Source: Polycladidibacter hongkongensis (lineage in GTDB: Bacteria; Pseudomonadota; Alphaproteobacteria; Rhizobiales; Stappiaceae). From it: a stretch of 64,000 nt of DNA. Position 1 is the stretch's first letter. The number at the start of each line of letters is the position of its first letter. Shown piece by piece: positions 10,347 through 19,013 of this stretch. The stretch is from the NCBI RefSeq assembly GCF_001561995.1, contig NZ_LLWC01000009.1:248001-312000 (forward strand), read 5' to 3'. The translations under genes were made by a program, and so were the position numbers. The notes under the pieces are model-generated. The model was not told where the DNA came from, searched no databases, and was given only the letters and a program-made list of their open reading frames with translations.

Positions 10347-10375
10347 GCGGCCTCACTAGGAATAAGTGAGGCCGC
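10347..10375 (+). terminator. Strong hairpin between the aminopeptidase and the MarR gene
   Basis: A perfect 11-base inverted repeat (GCGGCCTCACT / AGTGAGGCCGC) with a 7-base loop lies eight bases after the aminopeptidase stop. There is no T-run right after it, and an ATG follows at once. It may be a weak terminator, an mRNA 3'-end protector, or a structure affecting translation of the next gene. Confidence 0.6.
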
Positions 10376-10417
10376 ATGAAAAAACCGCCCGTTTTACAAG
10401 GGATACGGAAAACAAAT

Positions 10418-10768
10418 ATGCCTCTAGAAATGCGAGGCGCACAGGCCTTGCACCTTTGGCACCAAGTGTCATTGGCCTTGGTTCGTAATCAATCGCAAGA
10501 CCTTAGTGCCCGACAGCTAACAATACTGTTAAGTGTTTATCTCACGCCGCCGCCTCATACGGTTAAAGGCCTTGCGGAGACGATGAATGTGGCAAAACCC
10601 GCCATCACGCGCGCTTTGGACGCTTTAAGCGCGCAAAAGCTAATTGCTCGCAGGCGCGATGCCGCGGACAAACGTAATGTACTAATAAAACGTACGGTCC
10701 AAGGCGCAACCTATCTGGAAAACCTCTCTGAACTGGTGCTAGAAAAGGCGAGGGAACTTCCTCGCTAA
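10418..10768 (+). CDS. MarR-family winged-helix transcriptional regulator
   Basis: This is a small MarR-type dimeric repressor candidate. The winged-helix region covers LSARQLTILLSVYL, TVKGLAETMNVAKPAITRALDALSAQKLI (recognition helix) and the wing RRRDAADKRNVLIKRT, ending with a dimerisation helix. An in-frame ATG at 10376 abuts a strong hairpin, which would make initiation there difficult. The ATG at 10418, giving 116 aa, is therefore the more likely start; this choice is an inference. The gene sits between the aminopeptidase and the NlpC/P60 gene. The ligand and targets are unknown. Confidence 0.78.
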   Translation: MPLEMRGAQALHLWHQVSLALVRNQSQDLSARQLTILLSVYLTPPPHTVKGLAETMNVAKPAITRALDALSAQKLIARRRDAADKRNVLIKRTVQGATYLENLSELVLEKARELPR

Positions 10769-10796
10769 GCAACACAGTTTTCAAAAGGGCCAAGGC

Positions 10797-11657
10797 ATGC
10801 AGGCAGATCGGCGTACAACACTCGCATCAGCAAATGTGTTAGTTGACCAGTTTGGTTCCGCATGTTTACCGATTGCTCCAGCACAGTTGAGACAAATCGC
10901 CGAGGAGCTCGTCGACCTCAAGCCAACACCAGAACACCAAACTGGTATCGATACGCAGCTTCTTTTTGGGGAGAAGGTCGAAGTTTATGCCGAACTAGAC
11001 AGTGGATGGAGTTATATCCGCGCCATTAAAGACGGCTATGTCGGCTGGTTGCGCTCTGAGGCGCTGGATGTGCTACATACCGCTACCCATAAGTTAAGTG
11101 CACTGCGTAGCTTCTGCTATGACGGACCTGACCTTAAAAACAAACTCTTACGCACATTGCATACTGGCAGCCCTCTCACCATTACCGGCTATCAAGAAAC
11201 CCGAGGTACGCGTTATGCACGTCTCATTGACGGTAGTTTTGTGATTGCTGATCACATTGTCGAACTAGATTATTTTGAGGTCGATTGGGTCGCAGTGGCC
11301 GAGCGGTTTGTGAATACTCCGTATCGTTGGGGGGGGCGCTCTTCATCCGGTGTTGATTGCTCTGGACTGGTTCAGCTCGCGGCAGCGTCTGGTGGGCATG
11401 CGTTGCTTCGCGACGCAGACATGCAGGAGCAAACAGCAGGAAGATTGCTCGCGACAGAGATCAATAACACTGCCATTAGCCGGGGCGACCTTGTGTTTTG
11501 GCGAGGTCATGTGGCCATCATCATAGATGCGAACACCTTGCTGCATGCCAATGGCCACACCATGACAGTAGCTTACGAGCCGCTTGATGCGGCGATCAAA
11601 CGAATTGGCGCTCACGAATTCGGCGAGGTGACATCGATTCGTCGCTTAGCTCCATAG
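10797..11657 (+). CDS. NlpC/P60 (C40) cell-wall hydrolase with SH3-like domains
   Basis: This is a predicted gamma-D-glutamyl-diamino-acid endopeptidase acting on peptidoglycan peptides. Residues about 40-95 and 100-155 look like SH3b domains (WSYIRAIKDGYVGWL). The C-terminal catalytic domain starts near 163 and contains YRWGGRSSSGVDCSGLV with Cys188, GHVAIII with His238, and LLHANGH with His250 as the likely third polar residue. No signal peptide is visible, so it may act on recycled cytosolic muropeptides, as proposed for related alphaproteobacterial proteins. It starts 28 bases after the MarR gene. Confidence 0.88.
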   Translation: MQADRRTTLASANVLVDQFGSACLPIAPAQLRQIAEELVDLKPTPEHQTGIDTQLLFGEKVEVYAELDSGWSYIRAIKDGYVGWLRSEALDVLHTATHKLSALRSFCYDGPDLKNKLLRTLHTGSPLTITGYQETRGTRYARLIDGSFVIADHIVELDYFEVDWVAVAERFVNTPYRWGGRSSSGVDCSGLVQLAAASGGHALLRDADMQEQTAGRLLATEINNTAISRGDLVFWRGHVAIIIDANTLLHANGHTMTVAYEPLDAAIKRIGAHEFGEVTSIRRLAP

Positions 11658-11828
11658 AACCCTGTGATAAGCACAATGCATGGCTACCGTTCTAGTAATT
11701 ATTTGATTCAAAATGTCTTTATTGGGCTATCGCACAAACCAAATATCTTGTATAAAAACTTAGTCATTTCTTAGGATGTTATCTGAAATATAGTTGGACA
11801 ATTCTGTCTATTTTAAAGGAAGTCCAGC

Positions 11829-12287
11829 ATGTCTTTTGGTGCTGCTGCAAAACAAATATGTGTTGCTGTTTCTGTGATTGTTGCAATTAGCTCCAGCCTG
11901 GCGACCGCCGCGGAGGTGGCTGTTCAGACGGATCAGGCAAAAGTCTTTAGAACGGAAGAGCCCGCAAAAACTGTCATTATCGGCAATCCGATGATTGCAG
12001 AGGTCACAATTCATGATGGTTCTACTGTCATTATCACTGGCAAGGCCAATGGGCGCACCAATCTAATTATTCTTAACGAACGCTCAGAGCCAATTGTTGA
12101 TGAGGAAATTGTTGTCAGCAATCCGACAGAGCAAGTGGTTATGGTGCAACGTAATACCAATCGCAGCTCCTACTCGTGTGAACCAATCTGTCAACCAACA
12201 GTGCAATTGGGCGATGACACTGAGTTTCTAGGTCAGACACTGAGCAGTATTCTGGCGCGCGATAGTGCAGCTGTTGCAGGGCAATAG
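11829..12287 (+). CDS. Exported pilus-assembly N-domain protein (CpaC N-terminal-like)
   Basis: This 152 aa exported protein resembles only the N-terminal pilus domain of secretins (the T2SS/T3SS pil_N type) and lacks the channel core. A signal peptide ends near ATAA/EV. The domain has the usual pattern KVFRTEEPAKTVIIGNP, IAEVTIHDGSTVIITGK and GRTNLIILN, then a short tail with two Cys in CEPICQP. It begins the tadE/tadF group, so it probably serves the same Tad pilus. A role in modulating secretin assembly or binding peptidoglycan is plausible but unproven. Confidence 0.82.
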   Translation: MSFGAAAKQICVAVSVIVAISSSLATAAEVAVQTDQAKVFRTEEPAKTVIIGNPMIAEVTIHDGSTVIITGKANGRTNLIILNERSEPIVDEEIVVSNPTEQVVMVQRNTNRSSYSCEPICQPTVQLGDDTEFLGQTLSSILARDSAAVAGQ

Positions 12288-12304
12288 CAAATAACGAGGG
12301 GAAC

Positions 12305-12856
12305 ATGGGTAAAAGTCAGGGCAAACTTCCATCAATTAGACTCAGGTTTGCTAAGGATAATAGAGGCGTTACAGCGGTTGAGTTTGCCCTTGTGGCCCCT
12401 GTCTTCTTTTTGCTGATCGTTGGCATTTTAGAGGTTGGTCTCCTCCTGTTTTCAAACCAGATGCTAGACCATGCAACCCATGAAACAGCACGGCTTGTCA
12501 GAACAGGGCAGGCAGTGGGCTCTACTAAAGAGGATCTGCGGGCTTATTTCTGCGAGAAATCGGTACATATGTTCTGTCGCAAGGGCTCTCAGGAAGATCT
12601 TGTTATCTCGGTGCAGCCCTATGATTCGTTTTCGAAGATCGGTGATGTGCCACCCCCAAAATATGATCCGGAAACCGGCTCTTGGACACCTGAGGACACG
12701 GCATTTAATGTGGGTGGTAGTGCCACGATTATGTTGCTGCGAGTGAGCTACCGAAAGCAAATGCTGACGAAAAAGTTTGTGGAGTTGTTTTCAGCAGATA
12801 GCTCTGGAAGCTTGGTTATCACCTCTGCTGCCGTTTTTCGTAACGAGCCATTCTAA
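12305..12856 (+). CDS. tadE: TadE-family pseudopilin
   Basis: This is a minor pilin-like protein of the Tad system. Near residues 20-50 is a type IV-like processing and membrane segment: a basic N-region, GVTAVEFAL with the Glu five residues after the expected cleavage glycine, and a hydrophobic helix. The remaining residues are periplasmic, with several cysteines (YFCEKSVHMFCRK). In other Tad systems TadE is cleaved by the prepilin peptidase. It lies 17 bases after the pil_N-domain gene and 17 before the tadF-like gene, indicating one operon. Confidence 0.87.
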   Translation: MGKSQGKLPSIRLRFAKDNRGVTAVEFALVAPVFFLLIVGILEVGLLLFSNQMLDHATHETARLVRTGQAVGSTKEDLRAYFCEKSVHMFCRKGSQEDLVISVQPYDSFSKIGDVPPPKYDPETGSWTPEDTAFNVGGSATIMLLRVSYRKQMLTKKFVELFSADSSGSLVITSAAVFRNEPF

Positions 12857-12873
12857 ATATCGGGGTAAAGATT

Positions 12874-13464
12874 GTGCTTAAGCTTTTCTTCAAGTGTACT
12901 CGAGCAGTCGCCGCGATCGAGTTCGCGCTCATTTGCCCAATACTTATAATGCTCATTATTGGTGTGTTTGAGCTCGATCGGGCTTTGACATTTGATCGCA
13001 AGCTTTCAAATGCTGTAGCCTCGGCAGTAGATTTGGTTGGTCGCGAAAAGGACGTTAGCGCCAATCTGGCTGATGTTTTCGAGGCCACTGAGCAAATCCT
13101 TGAACCGTTCCCACTTACTACAGTTGCCGTCGATATGGCCGTTGTTCAGGTGAATGATGCGAAAGAACCGGAAATCGTTTGGAGTAGGCGCTATGATCCT
13201 GGCAAGAAGACAAAATTGAGTGAGGGTTGGACCACGGCGAAATTTCAAAGCGAAATTGATGTCCCGGACGAATTGCTACAGCCAGCGGAGTTTATTATTG
13301 TTGGCAGGAGTGTTGCCACCCACTTTCCGACCTTCTCGACCTATTTTAAAAGCCTAACCGACATCTCTAAGTTCGAGCTTAGCGAAGTGTTCTTTGCTAA
13401 GGGGCGCCAAGTACCATGTCCAGAATATAACGGCAATTGCGCAACCGCGTTGTCTGGTTCCTAG
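12874..13464 (+). CDS. TadF-like pseudopilin (TadE/G family)
   Basis: This is a second pseudopilin-type protein, with a short basic N terminus, the motif AVAAIEFAL and one hydrophobic helix (about 10-35) followed by a periplasmic domain of about 160 residues ending with a Cys pair (CPEYNGNC). Translation starts at a GTG preceded by GGGGTAAAG. Position after tadE suggests it is the TadF partner, although TadE and TadF are hard to separate by sequence alone. It is the last gene of the second Tad cluster. Confidence 0.82.
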   Translation: MLKLFFKCTRAVAAIEFALICPILIMLIIGVFELDRALTFDRKLSNAVASAVDLVGREKDVSANLADVFEATEQILEPFPLTTVAVDMAVVQVNDAKEPEIVWSRRYDPGKKTKLSEGWTTAKFQSEIDVPDELLQPAEFIIVGRSVATHFPTFSTYFKSLTDISKFELSEVFFAKGRQVPCPEYNGNCATALSGS

Positions 13465-13832
13465 GCTGAATACTTAAGCAATAAAACGCGGTGAGATATT
13501 TCAAATACGCGCAGCTGCTATGTGTTTTTTTCAAGGCTTGGTTGAATAGTCTTGAATATTCTTTGTTTACCTTATTTTTCAATGGGTTGCGCGATGTGTG
13601 TCATAATCGCGCAGCTCCCTTCCCTCTCAAATTAAATCAGGTATATGTGATCAGGATCAATGGCGCAGCCAGTGTTGTGGCGCACTAATCATCTTGAAGG
13701 CAGGGTCTGGGCCGCGTGGCTATCATGCTCCTGTCGTGCCCATGTGACACCCTGTACGCAGCTATCCTCCCATATGCTGCCAGCCGATTGAACGCGGCGC
13801 CAAGGATCGATAAAAATTTGAAAGAGGCCCCT
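13465..13832. other. Intergenic region between tadF and the phosphotransacetylase gene
   Basis: About 370 bases with no convincing gene. A frame open from 13716 joins the downstream gene but lacks a ribosome site and conserved residues. The stretch probably holds the tad terminator and the promoter of the MaoC-Pta/ackA operon. No specific operator was recognised. Confidence 0.5.
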
Positions 13833-15251
13833 ATGGCAACTAACCGCACCTACGATCAGATTAAGGTCGGAGATACTGCGACCCGTTCGCGCATTTGTAC
13901 TGCAAACGATCTCTTTGTCTTTGCCCACGCATCAGGCAACATTAACCCGCTTCACTTGCCAAACGCCCAATGGCAAGGCGAAAGCAAGAATGAGGGCGCA
14001 TCTGCCCCCTTCATGTGGGGCGCGACCTTGATTTCCGCCGTTGTTGGCAATGTACTTCCAGGTCCTGGCACAGTTTACCGCGATCAAACCTTGAAATTCC
14101 ATAGTAAAGCCAAGGTCGATCAGGTTCTGGATGTCACTGTCACCGTCAAAGAAAAACTACCGGAAAACCGCGTACGTCTGGAAACTACGGTAAAGCTGGA
14201 TGACGGCACTCTAGTTGCAGAAGGGGAGGCACTCGTCATCGCCCCCACCGATGTCATCACCTATGACCCAGAAAAACTGCCAAGCTTGCTAATGAAGCGC
14301 CACCAGCACTTCGAGCGTTTGGTTTCTTTGGCGAAACAGCTGCCCGCGATCCCGACTTCGGTTGTATGCCCGGATGATTCCAATTCACTTGGTGGCACTG
14401 TTTTGGCGGCGGAAGCTGGTCTGATTGTTCCAATCCTGTGTGGGCCTGCGGCTCGCATTCACGCTGCAGCAGAAAAAATCGGTGCCGATATCTCCAGCTT
14501 TGAGCTGATCGATTGTGAAGACGAAAACGAATCCGCTGCCCGCGCTGTCGCACTTGTGCATGAAGGTCGTGTTCGTTCGGTCATGAAGGGGCACCTGCAT
14601 ACAGACGACTTGCTGCGCCACGTTGTTAAACGTGAAGGTGGACTGCGCACCAAACGCCGCATCTCACACGCATTCGTGATGGATGTACCTGGTCGTAACA
14701 CCCCTGTGATCATTTCTGATGCCGCAATTAACATCGCGCCAGATTTGGTGACCAAGGTTGATATCACGCAGAACGCTATCAATGTGGCACGCTCCATCGG
14801 TATGGAGCCACCTAAGGTCGGTATCCTATCTGCGTTGGAAACCGTCAATCCGGCTATCCCGTCGACAATTGATGCGGCGGTTCTTTCAAAGATGGCAGAC
14901 CGTGGCCAGATTAAAGGCGGTATTGTCGATGGTCCTCTGGCGATGGATAACGCGATTGATCTGGAAGCGGCACGGACCAAGGGCATTGAATCCCATGTTG
15001 CAGGTCGCGCAGAAGTGCTTATCGTGCCAAATCTTGAAGCAGGGAACATGGTCGCAAAAGAGTTGACCTTTGTGTCCCACGCCGAAACTGCAGGACTAGT
15101 CGTCGGTGCACGTGTGCCGGTCATCCTGACCAGCCGTGCAGATAGTGATCGGGCGCGCCTTGTCTCTTGTGCTTTGGCAAGTCTGTTTGACTACTTTAAA
15201 ACCAATGGTGTCGCTTTTAATGGCGAAGAACTGAAGAAGGCGGCTGAATAA
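13833..15251 (+). CDS. Bifunctional enoyl-CoA hydratase (MaoC-like)/phosphate acyltransferase
   Basis: This is a fusion protein. Residues 1 to about 140 form a MaoC-like hot-dog hydratase domain (VFAHASGNINPLHL, FMWGATLISAVVGN). The C-terminal domain is a phosphate acetyl/butyryltransferase (SVMKGHLHTDDLLRHVV, ETVNPAIPSTIDAA, GIVDGPLAMDNAI). The transferase would convert acyl-CoA and phosphate to acyl-phosphate and CoA. The next gene, ackA, starts two bases after the stop and would turn the acyl-phosphate into acetate and ATP. The ATG at 13833 is chosen for its AAAGAGG ribosome site. The fusion is known in proteobacteria; the hydratase substrate is not clear. Confidence 0.9.
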   Translation: MATNRTYDQIKVGDTATRSRICTANDLFVFAHASGNINPLHLPNAQWQGESKNEGASAPFMWGATLISAVVGNVLPGPGTVYRDQTLKFHSKAKVDQVLDVTVTVKEKLPENRVRLETTVKLDDGTLVAEGEALVIAPTDVITYDPEKLPSLLMKRHQHFERLVSLAKQLPAIPTSVVCPDDSNSLGGTVLAAEAGLIVPILCGPAARIHAAAEKIGADISSFELIDCEDENESAARAVALVHEGRVRSVMKGHLHTDDLLRHVVKREGGLRTKRRISHAFVMDVPGRNTPVIISDAAINIAPDLVTKVDITQNAINVARSIGMEPPKVGILSALETVNPAIPSTIDAAVLSKMADRGQIKGGIVDGPLAMDNAIDLEAARTKGIESHVAGRAEVLIVPNLEAGNMVAKELTFVSHAETAGLVVGARVPVILTSRADSDRARLVSCALASLFDYFKTNGVAFNGEELKKAAE

Positions 15252-15253
15252 GC

Positions 15254-16438
15254 ATGAGCATTGAAACAATCCTCGTTCTGAACGCTGGTTCATCTTCTAT
15301 CAAGTTCCAGCTTTTCAAAGGCGAAGCATCTGTTTTGTCCGGCCAGATTGATGGACTGGGTGCCAAAGCTTGGATCAAGGCGAAAACAGCGGAAGGCGAC
15401 AAGATTGTCGACCGCGCCATGACCGATGATGAGGCCAAAAACCACAATTCCGCGCTCGGTGTATTGTTGGAAGCGCTTAAGGCATTTGATCCCAATCTGG
15501 AGGTTGATGCCATTGGACACCGCGTGGTCCACGGTGGGCCAAATATGTCAGAGCCACAGCTGGTAACGCCGGAAGTTCTGGCAGAAGTTGAAGCCATCAG
15601 CTCCATGGCGCCGCTCCATAACCCACACAACTTGGCAGGGGTTGCCGGTGCCGGTGCAGCGTTTGAAGGCAAGCCGCAGGTGCTGTGCTTTGATACCGCA
15701 TTTCACCGTAGCCAGAACTTCAACAACGAAGCTTACGCCTTGCCGCTCAGCTACTATAAGAACGGCTATCGGCGCTATGGCATGCATGGCCAGTCTTATC
15801 TCTACATTTCCCGCGAACTGCACAATGTAGCGCCAGAAATTGCAGATAAGAAAGTTGTTGTGGCGCACCTTGGCAATGGCGCTTCCATGACCGCAATCGA
15901 AAATGGCAAATGCATAACCACAACCATGGGCTTTACGGCACTTGATGGTTTGGCGATGGGCACACGCTGCGGTACCATTGACCCCGGCATATTGCTTTAC
16001 ATGATGCAGGAGAAGGACATGAGCGTCGATGAAGTGGCGCATGTGCTCTACAAAGAATCCGGCATGCTTGGGCTCTCCGAAATTTCGCAGGACATGCGTG
16101 AGCTGGAAAACAGTAATGATCCAAAGGCCAAGCAGGCTTTGGAATACTACGATAACCGCATCAAGCGGGAGTTGGGTGGCCTTGTTGCCTGCATGGGCGG
16201 CATTGATGCGCTTATCTTCACTGGCGGTATTGGCGAAAACTCGGCGAAAACTCGGGCAGGGGTCTGCAAGGGGCTGGAGTTCCTCGGTATAGAGTTGGAT
16301 GAAGCAGCCAATGATCGCCGGGCGAGCGAAGCGATCACAATTTCTGCCTCGTCCTCTAAGGTTAAAGTGATGGCAATCCCGACAAACGAAGAGGCAATGA
16401 TCGCCGCGCAAACCCGCGAAATCTGCGAGGCGCTCTAG
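15254..16438 (+). CDS. ackA: Acetate kinase
   Basis: Acetate kinase catalyses the reversible transfer of phosphate between ATP and acetate. The ASKHA-fold features are present: the N-terminal signature LVLNAGSSSIKF, the second signature HLGNGASMTAIENGK, and the adenosine-binding FTGGIGENS. The 394 aa length is standard. The gene is two bases behind the MaoC-Pta gene, so the pair makes a classic Pta-AckA overflow/assimilation unit. A strong terminator follows. Confidence 0.96.
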   Translation: MSIETILVLNAGSSSIKFQLFKGEASVLSGQIDGLGAKAWIKAKTAEGDKIVDRAMTDDEAKNHNSALGVLLEALKAFDPNLEVDAIGHRVVHGGPNMSEPQLVTPEVLAEVEAISSMAPLHNPHNLAGVAGAGAAFEGKPQVLCFDTAFHRSQNFNNEAYALPLSYYKNGYRRYGMHGQSYLYISRELHNVAPEIADKKVVVAHLGNGASMTAIENGKCITTTMGFTALDGLAMGTRCGTIDPGILLYMMQEKDMSVDEVAHVLYKESGMLGLSEISQDMRELENSNDPKAKQALEYYDNRIKRELGGLVACMGGIDALIFTGGIGENSAKTRAGVCKGLEFLGIELDEAANDRRASEAITISASSSKVKVMAIPTNEEAMIAAQTREICEAL

Positions 16439-16470
16439 CCAAGAGCTAAAAGCCAGTCAAAATGAAACAA

Positions 16471-16499
16471 GGCCGCCTGCTTCATTCAGGCGGCCTTTT
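16471..16499 (+). terminator. Rho-independent terminator after ackA
   Basis: A perfect 9-base inverted repeat (GGCCGCCTG / CAGGCGGCC) with a 7-base loop is followed by TTTT. It lies about 32 bases after the ackA stop. The opposite-strand arginase-like gene ends just beyond it, so it could be used from both sides. Confidence 0.9.
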
Positions 16500-16503
16500 C
16501 TGT

Positions 16504-17316
16504 TTATGCACTTGTATCGATAATTGTTTGAGCGACCCCGCCCATCAGCATTTGGCAATTCCTGCGTGTTTTCGCAGCGCCGTCCAGCTTGCCATTCCAT
16601 CCGCTTAGGGAAAGTGCGACAACGTCATTCTGCGAGGCAAACCGCTGACAGGCTTCAAGAGTTTCTGTAAGGCGAAGTCCGCCCGGCGACGTGTAGTTGT
16701 TCGCAGGCGTATCTTCAGGGCAAACAACATCATTGTCGATATGCAGGTACACTGGTCGCTCCAGCTTGAGCTGCGCCAGTTCCTCTACACCGATCTGCCG
16801 GATCTGCGAGGCCTTTAACGCTTCAGCTTCAGGCGGATCGAGATCCCGTGCCCCGACCAGCCAAACATCTTTCTGTTGGACGGGTGTCAGACCAACGCTT
16901 TCTCCATGACTAAGATCTCCGCGACCCACCATCATCGCTAGCGGCATGCCGCCCAGAAAACCGCTGGGTGAGGTCTCTGGTACATTGTAATCTGCGTGAG
17001 CATCGAGCCAAACAAGCACCGGATCATGACCCGCGGCCTGTAAACCAGCCATCACACCAAGCGTTGACAGGCAGTCGCCCGCTATCGAAACCGGAAGTCT
17101 GCCCGCAGCGCTCGTCTTCTTTACAAATTGGGCAATCGGTTGCTGCCTTACCGCAAGTGAGACCGCGCGCCGGTCTGTGATATGTGCAGGGCTGTTAAAT
17201 ACTGCCGATGCACCGTCAGGAACCGCGCCGGCCAAATCAATGTCATATTCATCAAAGAAGTAAGGCGTAACCAGCCAATGCGCCTCAGTCATACCGCCAC
17301 CATTATCACAACTCAT
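16504..17316 (-). CDS. Arginase/ureohydrolase-family protein
   Basis: This is a member of the ureohydrolase superfamily (arginase, agmatinase, formimidoylglutamase). The core motif DAHAD (105-109) is intact. The first metal motif is AGDC (80-83), with Cys in place of the usual His of GGDH, and the third is HIDNDVVCPED (192-202), a variant of SxDxDxxDP. Such GGDC-type members exist, but their substrates are not well defined, so the metal site may be altered and I would not call it arginase. It is separated by about 70 bases from a co-directional MATE gene upstream. Confidence 0.75.
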   Translation of the reverse strand: MSCDNGGGMTEAHWLVTPYFFDEYDIDLAGAVPDGASAVFNSPAHITDRRAVSLAVRQQPIAQFVKKTSAAGRLPVSIAGDCLSTLGVMAGLQAAGHDPVLVWLDAHADYNVPETSPSGFLGGMPLAMMVGRGDLSHGESVGLTPVQQKDVWLVGARDLDPPEAEALKASQIRQIGVEELAQLKLERPVYLHIDNDVVCPEDTPANNYTSPGGLRLTETLEACQRFASQNDVVALSLSGWNGKLDGAAKTRRNCQMLMGGVAQTIIDTSA

Positions 17317-17389
17317 CTAATCACCGTAAACATAGCTAGAATGCAAGAGAGCTACTTTGCGTTGCTTCCTGTGATATGTACAGCAGTTT

Positions 17390-18793
17390 CTATGATGCAG
17401 GGAGAAACATACCAAGGCGCGCGCCGGTACGCTTCGCATTTAGCCAAAGCACAACGAGGCAGGTCAGCGCAGTGAGTATTTCGCCGCCCGCCATAGACCA
17501 CCAGACCCCGTCAAGGCCAAGATAGTGCGGCAAAACAAGCAGCATAATCGGGCCAAAGACAAAAAACTTTGACAAGGAAACAACAGTTGCCTTCACTGCG
17601 TCGCCGAGCGCTTGGAAATAGCTGGAAAGGATGAAGCTGATCCCGGTCAGTGACAGGGCCGCTGTCATGATTGGGATGATATGCGCGGCTTCGTCAATCA
17701 CCGCCTGATCCTTGACAAACATGCCAGCAAGTTCTGCCGCGAAAACAACAAATAAAATCTGCGCGCCAATGCAGTAGACAAATGCGACATTCAAGGCAAT
17801 CTTCAGCGCAGTGTTGGAACGAGCAAACTCTTTTGCCCCGTAATTATTGCCAATTATTGACTGCGAGGCCAAGGCAAGCCCAAGCAGCGGCAGAAAGAAA
17901 AACGCAAACAGGCGCGACACGATCCCGTAGGCGGTAACCGACAATGCACTGTCAGCGACGATGAAGTTGATAGATAGGAGAAACGTTGCGGCCTGAAAGC
18001 TGACGCCCAAGTTGCCAAAGGAAGAGGGCACTCCCAGCATAAGCATTGCCTTCCAGTCCTTGCCAATCTGGGCAAAGCCATTTGGCAGAGCAGGAAGCTT
18101 GGCTCGCCCGCTCGCCCGATACCAAAGCACAGCGGCAATACTCGCTGTTTGTGCAAGCGCGGTACCGTAAGCGGAGCCAGCAACGCCCAAATGCAGGTGC
18201 GCGATCAGCACGTAGTTGAAAACCCCGTTTAGCACAATTGCCGCCAGCATCATCAGGCTCATCGCCTCAACATGCCCTTCAGAGCGCAGACTATCCCCTT
18301 GCATGGACAGGAAAAAGGTTAGCGGACTAGTCAAGAACACAATTCGGATATAGGCCTCCGCCATTGTCAGGATGTGCGGGTTATCATCGCTCAATAAGGT
18401 GATCGCCCCACCGCCAAACAGCAGGTAAGTGGCAATCAATACAGCGCAGACAACCACACTTAGCAAATAGGCCTGCGCTAGAATCTGTTCTGCACCTGCT
18501 TTGTCGCCAGCGCCAAGTCGGCGGGCCATGATGCTCGCCATACCGGATGCAACCATGGTTGAAATGGCGACAACTACCATAAATAGAGGAAAGACAGAGG
18601 TTACGGCACTAAGCGCATCAGCGCTAACCAAAGTCCCGACGAAAATGCCATCAACAACAGTAAATGCGCCATTGACGAGCATAATGAACACGATTGGCAA
18701 TGCGGTTTTTAAAAACAGGGAAGCTAGCGAATCTGTGAGATAATGATTGCTTTGTGCACGGCTGTGCGCATCGCCTTGTAGGGAGGGTTCCAT
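17390..18793 (-). CDS. MATE-family multidrug/sodium antiporter
   Basis: This inner-membrane efflux transporter of the MATE superfamily probably exports cationic compounds in exchange for Na+ or H+. About 12 hydrophobic helices can be followed across 467 residues in two homologous halves. Both halves start with the typical pattern (PIVFIMLVNGAFTVVDGIFVG and GVPSSFGNLGVSFQAATFLL). The closest subfamily appears to be the DinF/NorM-like group, but the substrate cannot be read from the sequence. Confidence 0.88.
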   Translation of the reverse strand: MEPSLQGDAHSRAQSNHYLTDSLASLFLKTALPIVFIMLVNGAFTVVDGIFVGTLVSADALSAVTSVFPLFMVVVAISTMVASGMASIMARRLGAGDKAGAEQILAQAYLLSVVVCAVLIATYLLFGGGAITLLSDDNPHILTMAEAYIRIVFLTSPLTFFLSMQGDSLRSEGHVEAMSLMMLAAIVLNGVFNYVLIAHLHLGVAGSAYGTALAQTASIAAVLWYRASGRAKLPALPNGFAQIGKDWKAMLMLGVPSSFGNLGVSFQAATFLLSINFIVADSALSVTAYGIVSRLFAFFFLPLLGLALASQSIIGNNYGAKEFARSNTALKIALNVAFVYCIGAQILFVVFAAELAGMFVKDQAVIDEAAHIIPIMTAALSLTGISFILSSYFQALGDAVKATVVSLSKFFVFGPIMLLVLPHYLGLDGVWWSMAGGEILTALTCLVVLWLNAKRTGARLGMFLPAS

Positions 18794-19013
18794 GCTATTT
18801 CCGATAATGAACTAAAAAAATACGGGGTGCATTAACAGAGCCAACTTCTACTTTTTTTGTCAAGTAGTGAAAAGAAAATGCGACACTACGGCAGTAGAAA
18901 GCAGAATAGCCGCAGTTCAATTAGCGCCACTGCTGCAAATTCGTCACATTTCCCTTGAAAGTTAGTCGTATAGTCTAATGTTGTCACTTGGCACTCATGG
19001 GTAAGATTATTCG

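Noticed and set aside
14459..15124. Open frame (221 codons) antisense to the MaoC-Pta gene
   Set aside because: Fully inside a clear coding gene on the other strand; no domain pattern.
15548..16411. Long open frame (287 codons) antisense to acetate kinase
   Set aside because: It lies wholly within ackA, has a His/Arg/Cys-rich composition with no family resemblance, and is a frame shadow.
16504..17316. Arginase of arginine catabolism
   Set aside because: The metal motifs deviate (AGDC, HIDNDVVCPED) and no arginine-catabolic neighbours are present, so only the superfamily is called.
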